Numbered from the stretch's first letter, positions 9,751-19,139 are shown. The stretch is 64,000 bases of DNA from Moritella sp. F3 (GCF_015082335.1 NZ_BLRL01000001.1:674219-738218); one strand, 5' to 3'. Notes: generated from the sequence alone by a model not told the origin. A program made the numbers and translations.

Positions 9751-10659
9751 TCATTCACTCACAAATGCATCACTGATCTTGTCCCTTACCCACTTATGCA
9801 GCAAATCGTTTTGGTGCCTTTCATGCCATACGCCTCGAATCGTTACTTTAGGGAGAGGAAACGGACACGTCTTTACAGCAAGTCCATATAGCATTTGTCC
9901 TTGCACTGCCATTGATTGCGGTAGGAAGGAAATTAGCTGCGTATTCGCTAATAACGCGAGTTGTAGATTAAGCGTTTCAGCATACAAACCGATTTTACGC
10001 TCTGGCATACCCGCTGTAATCCCGAACTGGCTAACAGAGTCATGTTGCTCATCCAATAAACTCGACTTAATGTGCGCGCATTGGAAGACTGATTCCGCAT
10101 TCCAGGTATGCAATACCGGATTATCCTTATCGAGTAAGCAAACAACCGCCTCATCCGTTAGGCGCTTTTGCATAAAACGAGGCTTAGCTTTTACGCCTGC
10201 GCCGATGATCATATCAAGTTTACCAGCGTCAAGCTCATCATCACCTGTCTGACTCATCATCTGTATGTCCATGATCACATGAGGCGCTTCTGCATTAATC
10301 GTTCGGATAGCGTTAGCAAGGTATGCTGCGACAATAAAATCATGGGTTTGAATACGAAAACGGGCATGGATTTGTGCGAGTTTTAACGACGGTGGTGCGA
10401 ACAATCCATCAATCTCACTTAGAATGAAATCAAGTTTATCGGCCAGTTCAAGCGCCCGAGCAGTAGGTTCTAATCCTTTAGCGTGGCGAATAAAAAGTGG
10501 ATCATCAAACGTATCTCTAAGGCGAGTAAGGGTATGACTCATTGCAGACTGACTCACGTTCATTTTCTTGGCCGCGCGCCCTACATGCTGTTCTGCTAAT
10601 AACGCTTGCAATGATTTCAGTAAGTTAAAGTCTACTTTAGCAATATTACTTTCATTCAT
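9751..10659 (-). CDS. LysR family transcriptional regulator
   Basis: About 302 residues. An N-terminal winged helix-turn-helix (about 15-70; HVGRAAKKMNVSQSAMSHTLTRLRD) is followed by a periplasmic-binding-like effector domain. The pattern DFNLLKSLQALL with LFIRHAKGLEPT resembles the NahR/NodD/LeuO branch. The open frame reaches a TTG at 10677 with ATGs at 10668 and 10659; I prefer 10659 (MNESNIAKVDFN), though no ribosome site settles it. It is divergent from a DoxX gene and an SDR gene, its likely targets by the usual LysR arrangement. The effector is unknown. Confidence 0.85.
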   Translation of the reverse strand: MNESNIAKVDFNLLKSLQALLAEQHVGRAAKKMNVSQSAMSHTLTRLRDTFDDPLFIRHAKGLEPTARALELADKLDFILSEIDGLFAPPSLKLAQIHARFRIQTHDFIVAAYLANAIRTINAEAPHVIMDIQMMSQTGDDELDAGKLDMIIGAGVKAKPRFMQKRLTDEAVVCLLDKDNPVLHTWNAESVFQCAHIKSSLLDEQHDSVSQFGITAGMPERKIGLYAETLNLQLALLANTQLISFLPQSMAVQGQMLYGLAVKTCPFPLPKVTIRGVWHERHQNDLLHKWVRDKISDAFVSE

Positions 10660-10675
10660 AATTATCATTAGTCGC

Positions 10676-10698
10676 AATCATTTTTATTCATAATGATT
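10676..10698. promoter_or_regulatory. Inverted repeat, possible LysR operator
   Basis: AATCATT and AATGATT flank a 9-bp spacer just upstream of the LysR gene start and about 45 bp before the divergent DoxX start. The size and AT-rich dyad suit a LysR-type autoregulatory site. This rests on symmetry and position only. Confidence 0.35.
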
Positions 10699-10739
10699 CA
10701 GGTTTACACTCATTACAAGTTAATCAATGAGGAAACACC

Positions 10740-11084
10740 ATGAATACCTTTGTTACTGTCATTATTGCATTACTTTCAGCCTTCTTCTTATTCGCAGGTT
10801 CGATCAAATTATTCGCTTGGCAAAAAATGATCTTTACCAAGCAGTTAGAATTCTTTCAATCATATGGCCTGAACCGTCAGATAATGGCGCTAGTGGGTAT
10901 TGTTGAGCTATTTGGTGCAACCAGCATATGGTTTCAAAGCAGTGAATTAGGTTTACTTGGTGCCGCGGCGTTATTGGCCACATCCTTAGGTGCCATCTTT
11001 TTCCACTTACGTTTTGATACGTGGAAAGACGGTATTCCAGCCATAGTGACATTGACGCTATCCAGCCTCGTTATTTACTTTTAA
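10740..11084 (+). CDS. DoxX-like small membrane protein
   Basis: A 114-residue protein with four hydrophobic helices. It opens with TFVTVIIALLSAFFLFAGSIKLF and has the conserved VGIVELFGA segment typical of the DoxX/DoxX-like superfamily. Members are linked to quinone or thiol redox and to oxidative stress, but no reaction can be assigned here. A good ribosome site (GAGGAAAC) precedes the ATG. It is divergent from a LysR gene and 128 bp upstream of an SDR gene on the same strand, so it is likely in that regulon. Confidence 0.8.
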   Translation: MNTFVTVIIALLSAFFLFAGSIKLFAWQKMIFTKQLEFFQSYGLNRQIMALVGIVELFGATSIWFQSSELGLLGAAALLATSLGAIFFHLRFDTWKDGIPAIVTLTLSSLVIYF

Positions 11085-11212
11085 AACGAAGAATAAGCTT
11101 TGCGTTTTAAGCAAAAATGTATTGTCTTTTACATAATTCACAACACTTATCACAAAGTATATTATTAAATACATCAACAACTGCAATAACTTTAAGCACT
11201 TAAAGGAACACC

Positions 11213-11923
11213 ATGAATAATATTAAAACAGCGACTGTCGCAGCATGCTTTTCAGTTACCGCAAAAATAATCATCCATAATCTTATCGAATCAGGTACCA
11301 AGGTTGTCGCATTTGGCCGTAAAGGTGATGACGTTCGCGCTAAAAAAATGGAAGATAAATACCCAGGCATGCTCACCGTGCTACTTGGTGATCTTGCAGA
11401 TGAAACAGAAAGCAAAGCGCTGACTGCCAAGGCTGTCGGTATTCTAGGTAACATTGAAGCCCACTACCATTGCACCGGTATTTTCACGTGGAGATATTGG
11501 AAAGACATCGAAGTAAAGGAGGTCGAAGACATATTCAGCGCTAACTTTATGACTGCGTTTGTATTTGGTCGTGAAATTTTTAATGCCATGGCACTCAGCG
11601 GTGGCGGCTCTATCATGTTCGTTTCCGCTCGCGATACTGTGCGTAATATCCCTGCAGGTTTTGGTCCTTACATGGCATCAAAGCTGGCGTTAAACGGACT
11701 TGTCGAAAGTATGGCAGCCGAAGGTTCACAACATAATATTAATATCAACGCGATACTGCCAACGATAGTGAATACTCAGGTTAATCGTGATGCGATGCCT
11801 GATGCTGATCACAGCACTTGGGTTGATCCAGCTGAAATGGCCGAGTTAATGATTGAACTGACTCAGCCAACGAAAACTAATCTAAGTGGTTCGCTTATCG
11901 CGTTTAACGGTAAAATGCATTAA
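11213..11923 (+). CDS. Short-chain dehydrogenase/reductase-like protein with altered cofactor motif
   Basis: A 236-residue SDR-fold protein. The catalytic triad is present: S138 (FVSAR), Y153 and K157 (YMASK), with N111 (SANFM) in the structural asparagine position. The N-terminal dinucleotide loop, normally TGxxxGxG, reads ATVAACFSVTAK (residues 7-18) and has no glycines. The NNAG strand motif is replaced by AHYHCTG. Binding of NAD(P) in the usual way is therefore doubtful; the protein may be a degenerate, non-oxidoreductase or NmrA-like variant. AAAGGAACACC precedes the ATG. It follows DoxX and shares its likely LysR control. Confidence 0.75.
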   Translation: MNNIKTATVAACFSVTAKIIIHNLIESGTKVVAFGRKGDDVRAKKMEDKYPGMLTVLLGDLADETESKALTAKAVGILGNIEAHYHCTGIFTWRYWKDIEVKEVEDIFSANFMTAFVFGREIFNAMALSGGGSIMFVSARDTVRNIPAGFGPYMASKLALNGLVESMAAEGSQHNININAILPTIVNTQVNRDAMPDADHSTWVDPAEMAELMIELTQPTKTNLSGSLIAFNGKMH

Positions 11924-11948
11924 TACCCCCTAGCTTAGTGATGGTAAA

Positions 11949-11982
11949 AGAGCCTCTAACCGATAGTCGGGATCAAGGCTCT
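11949..11982. terminator. Hairpin between convergent SDR and SnoaL-like genes
   Basis: AGAGCCT (11949-11955) pairs with AGGCTCT (11976-11982) across a 20-nt loop, in the short gap between the SDR stop and the lipoprotein stop. There is no long T-run on either side, so it is a modest terminator candidate serving both strands. Confidence 0.4.
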
Positions 11983-11990
11983 CTACTTAG

Positions 11991-12866
11991 TTAAAACATG
12001 CCATTATCATGCGCCATGTCGTCAGGTATTTCTTGAATCACATCCCAATGCTCAACTATCTTACCGTCTTGAATACGGAACAGATCGTAGAAGGCTTGTG
12101 CTTTACCATTCCAGCGGCCTTCACTTTGCGCTAATACAAAATTACCCTCACCCAAAATACGGTGAACCTGATGATATTCAAACATATTGTCTTGAGATGC
12201 AAGGTAAGTAAGCGCGTCGGTCAGGCCATCTAAACCATCTTTAACCATGGCATTATGTTGATCATACTGTATTGTACTGATGTAATTAGTGATCTTTTCT
12301 GGCGCCTTACCAAGCAAGATATCATCCATAAAGTTAGCGACTAGCTGTTTATTACTTGCTGTTTTATCAACATCAGTCACCAATGTTGGACCATCAACCT
12401 GAGAGCGTCCACTCGCCGTGTCTTTGACGACTGGTGCCACTGCATCCCAATGCTCGGCTACTTGACCGTCTTGCATACGCCATACATCAAATGTAACCAC
12501 TTCTTTAGCGCCAAATGACTCCGCATTATCGTAGGTATTATGCATGATAATAAAATCACCATCTTCTAATAATCGATGGGTCTTATAAGTCAATTCCGCG
12601 TCTTTTAACACAGGTAGAAAACCAAGAGCAGGCGCTAAACCTGTTGGTACGTGAGGGTTATGCTGAATGTAGTCTTCGCGAAAATATTGTTTCATTGCTG
12701 AAGCATCGAAGTCTTTGAAAAATGCATCTTGGGCTTTCATTGCTATTTCTTTCATAGGGCTATTCACCTTAGGGTTATTTGTCTGGATATCATTGCTGCC
12801 GCATCCACTTAGCATTGTCACTGTGGTAAGCATTGCTGCGGAGATAAAAGTTTTTTTCAATGTCAT
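11991..12866 (-). CDS. Lipoprotein with two tandem SnoaL-like (NTF2-fold) domains
   Basis: A 291-residue predicted lipoprotein. The signal peptide ends at a lipobox (LSGC, cysteine at about residue 22). The mature protein contains two homologous halves (about 40-155 and 170-290). Each has a Y-x-QHN start, a DGD/EGNF beta turn and an FD[VL][FW]R-x-QDG-x-[VI]-x-EHWD end block. That pattern is the SnoaL-like polyketide cyclase/NTF2 fold, which often binds small hydrophobic ligands. Tandem duplication in one lipoprotein is less usual than a single domain. It is divergent from a LysR gene 115 bp away, the probable regulator. The activity is unknown. Confidence 0.8.
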   Translation of the reverse strand: MTLKKTFISAAMLTTVTMLSGCGSNDIQTNNPKVNSPMKEIAMKAQDAFFKDFDASAMKQYFREDYIQHNPHVPTGLAPALGFLPVLKDAELTYKTHRLLEDGDFIIMHNTYDNAESFGAKEVVTFDVWRMQDGQVAEHWDAVAPVVKDTASGRSQVDGPTLVTDVDKTASNKQLVANFMDDILLGKAPEKITNYISTIQYDQHNAMVKDGLDGLTDALTYLASQDNMFEYHQVHRILGEGNFVLAQSEGRWNGKAQAFYDLFRIQDGKIVEHWDVIQEIPDDMAHDNGMF

Positions 12867-12909
12867 GTTAAAGTTCTCTGTGGATTAGTTTCTCGGTATG
12901 CAGCAAATA

Positions 12910-12928
12910 TATCATTTAGTTATTGATA
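12910..12928. promoter_or_regulatory. TATCA-N9-TGATA dyad, possible LysR operator
   Basis: A TATCA/TGATA inverted repeat with a 9-bp spacer lies in the 115-bp gap between the divergent SnoaL lipoprotein and LysR genes. Its position suits autoregulation and control of the lipoprotein gene. Only the symmetry supports it. Confidence 0.35.
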
Positions 12929-12980
12929 ATTACCGATAAAATAAACTCATTGTTAACCCTGGATAAACAATGAAGGTAAT

Positions 12981-13868
12981 ATGATCTCTATTGATGACAT
13001 GATGGTATTTACCAAGGTGGTCGAAACACAATCTTTTACCAAAGCCGCCGAACAATTATGCATTGGTAAAGCACGAGTATCTCAGATCGTGACTAAGCTT
13101 GAACAAGCATTAAATACACGGTTACTGCATCGTACCACGCGGTCCTTATCTCTCACTGATAGTGGTGAGCACTATTACAAGAAGTGCCAGATGATTCAGG
13201 AGTTAGCGACACAAGCCAACAATAACGCGCAAAAACTAAATAGTGAACCAAGTGGCCTAATACGTATTTCAATGCCATTTGGCAGTCCTGCTTATATAAA
13301 CCTACTAAGTCAGTTTCTCAATAAACACCCAAAAATTCAGCTTGATATTATGGAAAGTGACAGCTATAGCAACTTAATCGAATCGCGTTGTGATATCGCA
13401 ATCCGGGCTTCATCAGCACTTGAAGATTCCAGCTTATACGCCACCAAAATAGGTCAGTTTAACGACATTATTTGCGCTTCACCCGAGTACTTGAAGCGTT
13501 TTGATGCTCTGCAGTCAACCCAAGATTTATTGAAACTCGATTGGGTTAGCCACGAAATCGTACACGGTGATAAACAGTTGGTATTAAAGTCGTCACAAGG
13601 CGAAGTGATAAAGCTGAGTAAGAAACCCAAAGTGCAGGTACGGACCACAAACTCACTCAAAGAATTCATTAAGAATCACATTGGATTTGGTGTTGTGCCT
13701 GATTACGCGGTGAAACATGAGCTAGCGAGCGGAGAGTTAGTGAGGATCTTACCAACAGTACATAATGTCACGATCCCACTGTATGCTGTTTATCAAAACA
13801 AAGCATTGATGCCGTTAAGAACACGCACCTTGATAGATTTTCTCAAACGAGAAGGTTTACACTTTTAA
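12981..13868 (+). CDS. LysR family transcriptional regulator (CrgA/AaeR-like branch)
   Basis: A 295-residue regulator. The helix-turn-helix (about 1-60; DDMMVFTKVVETQSFTKAAE, then LLHRTTRSLSLTDSGEHYY) is the common CrgA/DsdC-like type, followed by an effector-binding domain (about 90-290; IRISMPFGSP, DIAIRASS). The ATG is preceded by GAAGGTAAT. It is divergent from the SnoaL-like lipoprotein gene, its likely target. The effector cannot be inferred. The 295 bp after it (13869-14163) contains only a repeated ATCTCTGAAT word and no gene that I can support. Confidence 0.87.
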   Translation: MISIDDMMVFTKVVETQSFTKAAEQLCIGKARVSQIVTKLEQALNTRLLHRTTRSLSLTDSGEHYYKKCQMIQELATQANNNAQKLNSEPSGLIRISMPFGSPAYINLLSQFLNKHPKIQLDIMESDSYSNLIESRCDIAIRASSALEDSSLYATKIGQFNDIICASPEYLKRFDALQSTQDLLKLDWVSHEIVHGDKQLVLKSSQGEVIKLSKKPKVQVRTTNSLKEFIKNHIGFGVVPDYAVKHELASGELVRILPTVHNVTIPLYAVYQNKALMPLRTRTLIDFLKREGLHF

Positions 13869-14163
13869 CGCTAGAGGTATGTGTTTTTAACAGTGGTCGG
13901 TATGCAACGCTCACTTTTTGTTATTAAGAATGTTCGTCAGCGTATCTTTATTGTCGCCATTAGGATTCATTGCTTAATTAGCCCAGACTTATCTCTGAAT
14001 CATCTCTGAATTAAGTCCGATTATATGACGAAAATCAACTGGTTTTGTTATTTACACCAAAATAAACAATGTGTCCTATAGTTAGATCACCTGACAACAA
14101 ATCCGTGAAAATTAGTCATTGCGAAAGCTGTCCAATGCAACATTTAGCGAATAGATGTGATAT

Positions 14164-15198
14164 ATGAAATCAATCTGCCTGCCAATAATACTGATGCTGA
14201 GTGTCATTTTTAGGACTGCTCAAGCGGATGAAATTCAATTATTCACCTGGGAAGAATACTTCTCGGATGAAGTCATTAAGCGTTTCGAAGCAGAAACAAA
14301 TCATACCGTGAATCAAGTTTACTTTGAGAATGAAAGCTTGCGAGACGAAGTCATGTACTCCGGAAAAGCAGCTGCCTACGACTTAGTTATTTTAGACGGC
14401 TACACATTAAGTGTACTGGGTGAAAAAGGCATACTCAGTAAATTAGATAACGCATTATCAGATGACCTCCCCCTCTTTACAGATAAGTCAGAACAAGCCT
14501 GTCATGGTTATGGGATCCCCTACGCTTATGGCACGATTGGCATTGGTTTTCGCAACTCAAAAGTAAAAGAAACTATCTCGTCGTGGATGGATGTTTTCGA
14601 TTACGCCAAGGCAAACCCAGGCAGTGTCATCATTCCCGATGAAGATATGGACACTGTCGCTATTGCACTCATGGCATTGGGTTATAATCCCATGAGTAAA
14701 GATGTATCCGAGCTGAAACAAGCCTTTGTATTACTCCAGAGTGTCATCGGTGACTTACTCGTATTCAGGAATGGTCTAGGCTACGCCTTAGATAAAGGCA
14801 AACAATCAAAAATGGACATGGCCGTTTTTTACTCTGGCGAAAAAGAACAAATATCAATTGCCACAGGTCAGGATGATTGGGAATACATTATCCCCGATGA
14901 AGGTACGCTTGTGTGGCATGAATGCTTATCCTCTCACACTAAAAAGCCAATGAAGCCCTCGACAATTGAGTTCCTTCGCTATATTAACAACCCGGCTAAC
15001 GCAGCTAAAAATGCACAAGATATTTGGTTTGCGACCGCTAATAAAGACGCATTAAAGTGGGCTAATGAGGATTACATCAATGACGAGGAATTGTTCCCCT
15101 CTGAATTGACATCGAGTAAATATTATAATTATCAACTATTAGATTACAACGCCTTAAAAGTAAGAGGCAATATTATAAATGTTCTATCTAATCAATAG
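14164..15198 (+). CDS. Periplasmic polyamine-binding sensor protein, NspS/PotD-like
   Basis: A 344-residue family 1 solute-binding protein with a signal peptide (about 1-21, ending TAQA-DE). The mature start IQLFTWEEYFSDEVIKRFE and the segment YDLVILDGYTLSVL match the PotD/PotF spermidine/putrescine-binding class. GIPYAYGTIGIGFR and the NPANAAKNAQDIWFATAN end are also typical. No ABC permease or ATPase genes lie beside it. Instead it is followed 12 bp later by a membrane GGDEF/EAL protein. That is the arrangement of Vibrio cholerae nspS-mbaA, where NspS senses norspermidine/spermidine and signals through MbaA. A sensing rather than transport role is therefore favoured. Ligand specificity is inferred, not seen. 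Confidence 0.82.
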   Translation: MKSICLPIILMLSVIFRTAQADEIQLFTWEEYFSDEVIKRFEAETNHTVNQVYFENESLRDEVMYSGKAAAYDLVILDGYTLSVLGEKGILSKLDNALSDDLPLFTDKSEQACHGYGIPYAYGTIGIGFRNSKVKETISSWMDVFDYAKANPGSVIIPDEDMDTVAIALMALGYNPMSKDVSELKQAFVLLQSVIGDLLVFRNGLGYALDKGKQSKMDMAVFYSGEKEQISIATGQDDWEYIIPDEGTLVWHECLSSHTKKPMKPSTIEFLRYINNPANAAKNAQDIWFATANKDALKWANEDYINDEELFPSELTSSKYYNYQLLDYNALKVRGNIINVLSNQ

Positions 15199-15210
15199 TC
15201 TGGAGTTGTG

Positions 15211-17622
15211 ATGAAACTATCCGTTAAGATTAATTTTATACTATTGCCAGTGATGCTAATCATTTTCTCTATTGGTGGTATTTTCTCTTATAACAGTCAA
15301 AAGGTGCAAATCCTTTCGTCATTATCAGATAAGATAAAATATGAATTGAAATACATTTCAGAAGATTTGAATGAAGCCGTTCATGAGTTTGATTTACTCA
15401 GTAAGATCTTTCTAAGTAGCCACAGTACCCAATCTTATTTAAATAACATACGCTTTGGTAACAATAACCATTATGCCAATCAGAATTTAACACGGGGGAT
15501 CAGGCAGCTCGAATTCCGTCATGGTTATATTACTAGTTTTGGGTTAATTGATGCGGATAAACAAGAGTTATTTCTTTATGATGTGCTTAATCCGTTCTCG
15601 TCAATCGAAGCTTCTAAATCATTAAATACCCATTTATCCTATATAAATAAAAGTATACAGACACAAGGTGTAACACAAATAAACCCAGCCACTTACGAAC
15701 ACAGCACAACAGCCGATGGCTTTGATGAACTCACTTTGATTCGAACCTTCTCTCCCGATCAACCGATATCTATGTCATCATTTTCTCAAGGACATACCAT
15801 CTACACGGCAATTATAACCATACGCCTCAAGCATAAAGGCGCCTACCTACGTGCCTTACAAACCGTATTTGATGACAAAGTTAAACTATCCCTACTCTCT
15901 TCAGGCAGTTCTCAAATAATAGAAGGAAAAAACGAACTCAGTATACTGCCTAAGCCTGACTATGGTTACCAGTTAGTGAATGAGCTTTGGTCTATTATGA
16001 TTTTACTGCCCAGCTCATATTTAAATACCTTGTACCAGCCCCATAAAATTCTATTTGTTTCAATTGTATTAAGTGTGACATTGTTTTCATTTTTCTTTCT
16101 TAAAGGTTTAATAGTTAAAAGAATTATCACGCCCGTTGTCAGGCTAACCAAACAAGTTGAGAGCACTGAAATTGGCGCTAATATCAATATTGAACGGTCG
16201 CAAACCAATGATGAAGTAGCGGTACTTTCCAACAAGTACCTTGATCTTATTATGGAGCTTGATGACCTAGTAAAATACGATCATTTGACGGGCTTGATTA
16301 ATCGGTCTCAATTCAATAAAGCATTGAAAGATTTGATAGAGGATTGCGTTGATAGCAATAAGAAAATAGCGGTATTGTATTGTGATTTAGACAATTTCAA
16401 ACATGTAAATGATCGATTTGGCCATTACATTGGTGATGAGTTATTAAAAAAATTTACCGTGAGCGTAAAACACTACCTTGCTTGTAGAGCAAAAGACTTA
16501 AGCGTTGATAATCATGTAGTCTTTGCACGTATGTCTGGCGACGAGTTCACGTTAATATTACCGCATATAACAGATATAAAAGAAGTGGAAACCGTCACCA
16601 ACAATTTAATTTCCTTATTCAAGGATGGTTTCAAATTAGATGAGATGGTGTTTGATATCGGTATCAGTATCGGAGCCTCTATTTTCCCTGATGATGCCAC
16701 TGATGTGTCTTCTATATTGAAAAAAGCAGACATCGCAATGTACTCCGCAAAGCGATTACGTCAGAGTAATGCCCAGTTTTATACGCCTGAATTGAGTGAA
16801 CAAATTGAACGCCAAGACACTATTACAGCAAGCTTAAAAACCGCCTTACGCCGCAATGAGTTCTACCTTGTGTATATGCCTATTTATGATTGCAGCGCTG
16901 GTATCGTCGACGGGTGTGAAGTATTGCTTAGAGTATCATCAAAGGATTTAGCTGCTTATGGGCCAGAAGAGTTTATCCCCATTGCCGAACAGTCTGGGTT
17001 AATCAAAGATATTGATTACTGGGTCATCGAATCAGCCATTAAGCAGCTATCTATCTGGAGAAAACAATTAGACTTCGTCGGTGTTTTTGCGATTAACTTT
17101 TCGTCTTGGGAGCTTAAAAACCCTGATTTTGTCGACAAAGTGGATTCGTTACTGACCTTGTATGATGTTCCAGCACATTGCATTGAACTTGAAATAACAG
17201 AGACCTGTTTTGTCCCCGGCGACGACAGAAGTATTAAGATGTTGTCAAAACTGCACAACCTCGGTGTGAGGTTATCACTTGATGATTTCGGCACTGGATT
17301 CACCGCATTCAGTCAATTGATAGACTACCCGCTTGATACTCTGAAAGTCGATCGTATGTTTATCAATGCCATTGATTCGGATGATAGCGAGGATAAACCG
17401 TTAGTCAATATTATCGTTGAAATAGCCAAGCTATATAACCTAAACGTCGTCGCTGAAGGCATAGAGACAAAGGCACAGCTAGAATATGTTCGCAACTTAG
17501 GCTGCCATCAAGCACAAGGTTTTCTGTTGTCTAAGCCTTTAATGAAAAATGATTTCGTCGCGTTATGGAAAGCAGAAAAACGGGTAGTTGAAGTGCCCTC
17601 GTCGGGATCGTATGTTAGCTAA
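15211..17622 (+). CDS. Membrane GGDEF/EAL c-di-GMP signalling protein, MbaA-like
   Basis: About 803 residues. A first membrane helix (about 8-28), a periplasmic sensor region (about 30-275), a second helix (about 280-300), a HAMP-like linker, a GGDEF domain (about 355-520) and an EAL domain (about 535-790) follow in order. The cyclase motif reads SGDEF (ARMSGDEFTLIL). The EAL motif reads EVLLR, but the downstream phosphodiesterase residues (ITETCF, LDDFGTGF, KVDRMF, VAEGIE) look intact, so c-di-GMP hydrolysis is plausible. ATG 15211 is chosen over the upstream in-frame GTG 15208 because TGGAG sits at correct spacing for it. Pairing with the NspS-like gene suggests polyamine-controlled c-di-GMP and biofilm output. 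Confidence 0.87.
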   Translation: MKLSVKINFILLPVMLIIFSIGGIFSYNSQKVQILSSLSDKIKYELKYISEDLNEAVHEFDLLSKIFLSSHSTQSYLNNIRFGNNNHYANQNLTRGIRQLEFRHGYITSFGLIDADKQELFLYDVLNPFSSIEASKSLNTHLSYINKSIQTQGVTQINPATYEHSTTADGFDELTLIRTFSPDQPISMSSFSQGHTIYTAIITIRLKHKGAYLRALQTVFDDKVKLSLLSSGSSQIIEGKNELSILPKPDYGYQLVNELWSIMILLPSSYLNTLYQPHKILFVSIVLSVTLFSFFFLKGLIVKRIITPVVRLTKQVESTEIGANINIERSQTNDEVAVLSNKYLDLIMELDDLVKYDHLTGLINRSQFNKALKDLIEDCVDSNKKIAVLYCDLDNFKHVNDRFGHYIGDELLKKFTVSVKHYLACRAKDLSVDNHVVFARMSGDEFTLILPHITDIKEVETVTNNLISLFKDGFKLDEMVFDIGISIGASIFPDDATDVSSILKKADIAMYSAKRLRQSNAQFYTPELSEQIERQDTITASLKTALRRNEFYLVYMPIYDCSAGIVDGCEVLLRVSSKDLAAYGPEEFIPIAEQSGLIKDIDYWVIESAIKQLSIWRKQLDFVGVFAINFSSWELKNPDFVDKVDSLLTLYDVPAHCIELEITETCFVPGDDRSIKMLSKLHNLGVRLSLDDFGTGFTAFSQLIDYPLDTLKVDRMFINAIDSDDSEDKPLVNIIVEIAKLYNLNVVAEGIETKAQLEYVRNLGCHQAQGFLLSKPLMKNDFVALWKAEKRVVEVPSSGSYVS

Positions 17623-17718
17623 CGGCGTGTATGTCCAAACACACCTTCTTTTCAGCATACAGTATGGATCGCGAACTCACCGCTCAAGCACTCGCGTTTG
17701 TTATATTTGTGACACATA

Positions 17719-18426
17719 TTACAAACGCTTCAAGTAAGCTGCGCCGCCTAATGACCGCACCGACTCTCTAATTTGTGCAGCTCGTTTTCTCACATAAAAA
17801 GAAGGATTTGCAGCAGACATTAACTTGGGATTGGGCAATACTGCCGCTAATAACGAAGCTTGGTAAGCTGTGATATTTTCAGGTGAGCGATTAAATAATT
17901 GTCGACTTGCTGCGCCAACGCCATATACAGCGGGGGCAAATTCAACCACATTAAGATAGATCTCTAAAATTCTGCGTTTTGGTAGAAACGCTTCTATCAA
18001 AATGGTGAAGTATGCCTCTAGCCCTTTACGTATTAGGCTTCGCCCTGACCATAAATACATATTTTTAACCAATTGCTGGCTAATAGTACTCGCCCCGCGC
18101 GTTTGTTTACGTTTTTCTGTTAGTGCTTTATAAAGCGAATCAAAATCAAACCCATAGTGGTCAGGAAATTTCTGGTCTTCTGAGGCAACAACCGAAACTG
18201 GTAAGGTTTTAGCCATTCTGTTGTAGGGCACCCAATCTAACGATATTATTTTTTTATCCGTCACCATTTCTTGAATAATGAAAGTGGTGGTAAAAGGGTT
18301 CAGCCAGCGTAAAGGCAAGGTTAATATAACACTCACCATGAAAATGCAGGTAAACGTTATCATGACATAACTGAATACCCGCTTTTTAAAACTCTTCTTA
18401 CGAGACCTTCTATTCTTTTTCATCAT
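17719..18426 (-). CDS. mtgA: Monofunctional peptidoglycan glycosyltransferase MtgA
   Basis: A 235-residue membrane-anchored GT51 glycosyltransferase that polymerises lipid II into glycan strands on the periplasmic side. A basic N-terminus precedes one membrane helix (about 17-40). Conserved motifs follow: ASEDQKFPDHYGFD with catalytic E83, RGASTISQQLVKN, RKGLEAYFTILIE, KRRILEIYLNVVEFA and AYQASLLAAVLPNP. No transpeptidase domain is present and the length matches MtgA. Start is one of two adjacent ATGs. It is a single gene convergent with the MbaA-like gene. Confidence 0.93.
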   Translation of the reverse strand: MMKKNRRSRKKSFKKRVFSYVMITFTCIFMVSVILTLPLRWLNPFTTTFIIQEMVTDKKIISLDWVPYNRMAKTLPVSVVASEDQKFPDHYGFDFDSLYKALTEKRKQTRGASTISQQLVKNMYLWSGRSLIRKGLEAYFTILIEAFLPKRRILEIYLNVVEFAPAVYGVGAASRQLFNRSPENITAYQASLLAAVLPNPKLMSAANPSFYVRKRAAQIRESVRSLGGAAYLKRL

Positions 18427-18500
18427 GCATAATCTAAGACAACATTCGCTTTATTATAGTCAGCATTAGGCCTTAGTAAGGATATATCAGCGATAAAGCA

Positions 18501-19139
18501 CTAAAGCTTATTATCCGACAACAATAACTTCGCACCTAATGCTATCAGTACCACACCCGTAACACCTTCCATCCAATTCATCATCGCGCTGCTTTTAAAG
18601 AGTTTTTTAGCTGAATTAATGGTAAATGCTAAGCTACATTGCCAAACCATTGCGATTAAAAAGTGGATGCTGGCCATGGTGAACGACTGCACTATCGGTG
18701 AATGATTAAGATCGATAAACTGCGGCAAAAACGCGAGGTAAAAGATCGCTGTTTTAGGATTTAACACGTTAGATAAAAAACCTTCACGCAGTGAACGCTT
18801 CGTACTCGATAAGCCACTATCATCCGCAAGCATAGCGACTTTATTGCTGCCTTTATAGATAGCCCAAAGACTGCCGAGGCCAAGCCAGATAAGGTATGCT
18901 GCGCCAACCCATTTTACTAATTGAAACAGATCTGCTGATTGTAACAAAATAGCAGAGATGCCGAGCGCCGAGAACATCGCATGCACAAATAACCCTGAAC
19001 AGATGCCTAGACTCGTGACACACCCATCCACAAAACCTGAACGGCTACTATTACGGATCACCAACGCGGTATCAAGACCAGGTGTCAGTGTCAAAATGGT
19101 TATTGCGATCAAGAACGCTTCGAAATTTAAAATGTGCAT
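18501..19139 (-). CDS. LysE/RhtB family amino-acid exporter
   Basis: About 212 residues with six hydrophobic helices. The opening ILTLTPGLDTALVIRNS matches the LysE family TPGP-like signature, and FLSNVLNPKTAIFYLAFLPQF is the second family block. Such proteins export amino acids or homoserine lactones; the substrate here is unknown. The open frame reaches 19184, but the family start fits the ATG at 19137-19139 (MHILNFEAFLIAI). The last 18 codons (GVVLIALGAKLLLSDNKL) also occur as a decayed copy at 28670-28728. Confidence 0.85.
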   Translation of the reverse strand: MHILNFEAFLIAITILTLTPGLDTALVIRNSSRSGFVDGCVTSLGICSGLFVHAMFSALGISAILLQSADLFQLVKWVGAAYLIWLGLGSLWAIYKGSNKVAMLADDSGLSSTKRSLREGFLSNVLNPKTAIFYLAFLPQFIDLNHSPIVQSFTMASIHFLIAMVWQCSLAFTINSAKKLFKSSAMMNWMEGVTGVVLIALGAKLLLSDNKL

